Origin: Paraescarpia echinospica
Lineage: Eukaryota; Annelida; Polychaeta; Sabellida; Siboglinidae
NCBI GenBank assembly: GCA_020002185.1
Contig: CM034534.1
Location: forward strand, 30,017,075 to 30,081,074
DNA: 64,000 bases
Direction of reading: 5' to 3'
Shown here: piece by piece, positions 62,151 through 64,000 of the stretch
How the letters are laid out: the number at the start of each line of letters is the position of its first letter
Numbering within the stretch: position 1 is the stretch's first letter
Made by a program: the position numbers and the translations under genes
The notes under the pieces: generated by a model
What the model was told of the DNA's origin: nothing
Database searches by the model: none
The model's input: the letters and a program-made list of their open reading frames with translations, nothing else

Positions 62151-62201
<51 letters not shown>

Positions 62202-62335
62202 ACACAGACACACACAGACACACACAAACACACACAAACACACACAAACACACACACACAAACACACACAAACACACACACAAACACACACACAAACACA
62301 CACACAAACACACACAAACAAACCAAACAAACAAA
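62028..62335. repeat. (CA)n with regular AAAC and AGAC interruptions
   Basis: About 300 bp of CA with CACACAAA and CACACAGA higher-order units. It gives Thr-His or Cys-Val frames on both strands. Confidence 0.96.
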
Positions 62336-62405
62336 CATGCAAATACACATAAAGATACACACACGCGCCGCGAAGACATTTATTGTTAATAAATGTGTAT
62401 GCACG

Positions 62406-62510
62406 CGTGTGAGTTGGTAGTGTGTCTAAATAGGATTCTGTGGTGAGCTGCAAATTTTGAGTTCCGATGTGGTGCTTCATTATTTTAATGGTGCAGAAAT
62501 TGACACGCAC
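62406..62510 (+). repeat. 105-bp duplicated segment, copy 2
   Basis: Second copy of 60579-60683, 1,827 bp downstream. Preceded at short distance by a (CA)n tract. Confidence 0.95.
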
Positions 62511-63535
62511 GTGTACAACGCCAAATTGAGGCTGATGTTCTGTTCCCTACGCTATATTCCGGAATATCTCGTCCGCGTCACATATCGGCCTCATCATTGC
62601 CAACTGGAAAGGAAACTGGTCCGTCCCAACAGCGCGACGCGGAGTGACAGGCCACCATTATATGTTGGCCTAATACACATGTATGTAGAAGGTCTGTGGG
62701 TTGTGTTGATCGTGGACTTCATCATGTGAATTCCTAAGTCGCACACGTGGAGACAATACCGTCTCAGTGATTCCTTCAAATATCTCCAATATTACATGAC
62801 ATAAATATTAGTAACACTGATTACACTGAAAGCTGTGGCGCGATCAGCCATCCGCATAGCTCTTTAACTCAAGCTTCATAAGATAAACAATATGGCGGGT
62901 AGACGTAGAATGGAACACTATATGACGTCACAGCGAGATCGCGCGCGCCGATTTACGACAGCGTCATCGGACATGAACGTGAGCGGGGGGCTGTATACGT
63001 TAATAGTTGGCGCGATGGCGGCTAATCGTTGGACCGATGTGGGGCGAGGGACGGCGGGCGACCAAAGGCAGGCGTCGGGGACGGCGGTGGTTGCGTTACG
63101 TTGGCGGTCTCGGCGGGCCGCGGCCAGATAAAGTGCTATAAATCGAGCTTTATCGAGACGCTCCAGCTTATGGATGTCAGAGCGTGTGATTTAGGACGGC
63201 GGCCAGCGCTGGAGGGAATCCGAAATGATACGTCAGGCGGACGCGGTTCGATACACCGCTGCGTGATGTGTGATCGTATGTGGGTCGGAGGACGAGGACA
63301 GGGGAGGTTGTTGTTCTCTTCTTTATCCTTGTTGTCCCGATGCTGATCATCGAAGTTTGTTTGGTTTTGTACTTTTGTCATTGAGCACACATTGTCACCC
63401 GTCTCCACTATCCTCTTGCATTCGCTCTCATTGTCATCTCCACTTCCGATATCACCAACATCTCTCTTCGAACTGTCCTCACATTTCACTCATGGTCTTC
63501 TTCTTCTTTTACTACAACCAAGAAGTGTATGCGTA
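62511..63535. other. Intergenic DNA; GC-rich stretch 62880-63270
   Basis: The CpG-rich stretch has several short overlapping frames with no domain I recognise. Possibly regulatory or an unrecognised exon. No firm evidence. Confidence 0.4.
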
Positions 63536-63539
63536 ATAA

Positions 63540-63950
63540 GAGATAGGGAGAGAATGAGGTTGACAGAGGAGCGACAGAGAATCAGGTTGAAAGAGGAGAG
63601 AATGACAATAAGGTTAAATGAGTCGCGAAACAAAATCAGATTGAAAGAGAAGCGCCGGAAAACCTGGTTGAATTAGGAGCGCCGAAGAACGAGGTTGAAT
63701 GAGGAGCGCCGAAGAACCATGTTGAATGAAGAGTGACATATTAATAAACGAGCGACGAAGAATTAGGTTGAAAGAAACGTGACGTAGAGTGAGGTTGCAA
63801 GAAGTACGAATGAGGATCAGGTTGAAAGAGGAGCGACGAAGAATCAGGTTGAATGAGAACCAGGGTTGAATGAGAACCAGGGTTGAATGAGAACCAGGGT
63901 GAAATCTGAGCGATGGCGAATAAGCTTGAAAGAGGAACGACAGAAAACCA
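63540..63950. repeat. Degenerate 27-bp minisatellite
   Basis: About a dozen diverged units of the form GTTGAATGAGGAGCGCCGAAG followed by AACCAT, with a local 17-bp sub-array (GAATGAGAACCAGGGTT). Because 27 is divisible by 3, the array translates as a 9-residue repeat (R-x-R-x-R-L-x-E-E type on plus, FNLILRRSS type on minus). Stops interrupt both, so I do not call a gene. Confidence 0.8.
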
Positions 63951-64000
63951 GAATTCAAAAACTGTAATTTTGTATATCCAAAACCTATTTACTTGGTAAA

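Overview
This is eukaryotic (animal) genomic DNA. Coding sequence is sparse and split by long introns. Microsatellites are very abundant ((CA/TG)n, (TATG)n, (TA)n, an ACT trinucleotide array), and there are decayed non-LTR, Penelope-like and hAT elements and a tRNA-derived SINE. The one host gene I can support is an Nkx6-type homeobox gene on the minus strand. The mobile-element mix and overall character suggest a marine invertebrate bilaterian, perhaps a lophotrochozoan such as a mollusc. The species assignment is a guess.

Layout of the host gene. Nkx6 is read from right to left. Exon 1 (21527-21992) carries the N-terminal repression motifs. Intron 1 is about 10.1 kb. Exon 2 (11263-11444) carries homeodomain residues 1-46. 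Intron 2 is about 11.2 kb. Exon 3 starts at position 68 (homeodomain residue 47 onward) and runs off the left edge of the window. Splice sites, phases (1 and 0) and the protein family agree at both junctions. Both introns hold microsatellites, two pairs of diverged dispersed repeats, a partial SINE, and several moderately GC-rich islands with homeodomain-type TAAT motifs that could be cis-regulatory.

Upstream of Nkx6 (22-64 kb) I find no other host gene. From left to right it holds: a promoter region with two CCAAT boxes; a 1.45 kb segment bounded by 46-bp inverted repeats; a (GAGT)n array; a 35-bp minisatellite; an 0.86 kb ACT trinucleotide array; a non-LTR retrotransposon remnant (minus, 32.45-34.23 kb); an RTE-like LINE remnant (minus, 37.8-39.05 kb); a tRNA-derived SINE (39.57-39.84 kb); a pair of near-consensus CTCF-like sites (40.94 and 41.00 kb); a LINE 3' end (42.0-42.24 kb); a Penelope-like element; a hAT-like element (49.45-54.53 kb) split by a LINE; and a run of microsatellites, a 105-bp duplicated segment and a 27-bp minisatellite to the right edge.

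The most interesting item is the Penelope-like element at 42.3-45.5 kb. An SGNH/GDSL-hydrolase-like domain, with all four SGNH blocks readable, lies upstream of the reverse transcriptase and a GIY-YIG endonuclease. The hydrolase and RT parts are now separated by a 716-bp TIR element flanked by TA. If that insert and one TA are disregarded, the two parts read through in a single frame across the junction. This suggests an ancestral hydrolase-RT-endonuclease polyprotein.
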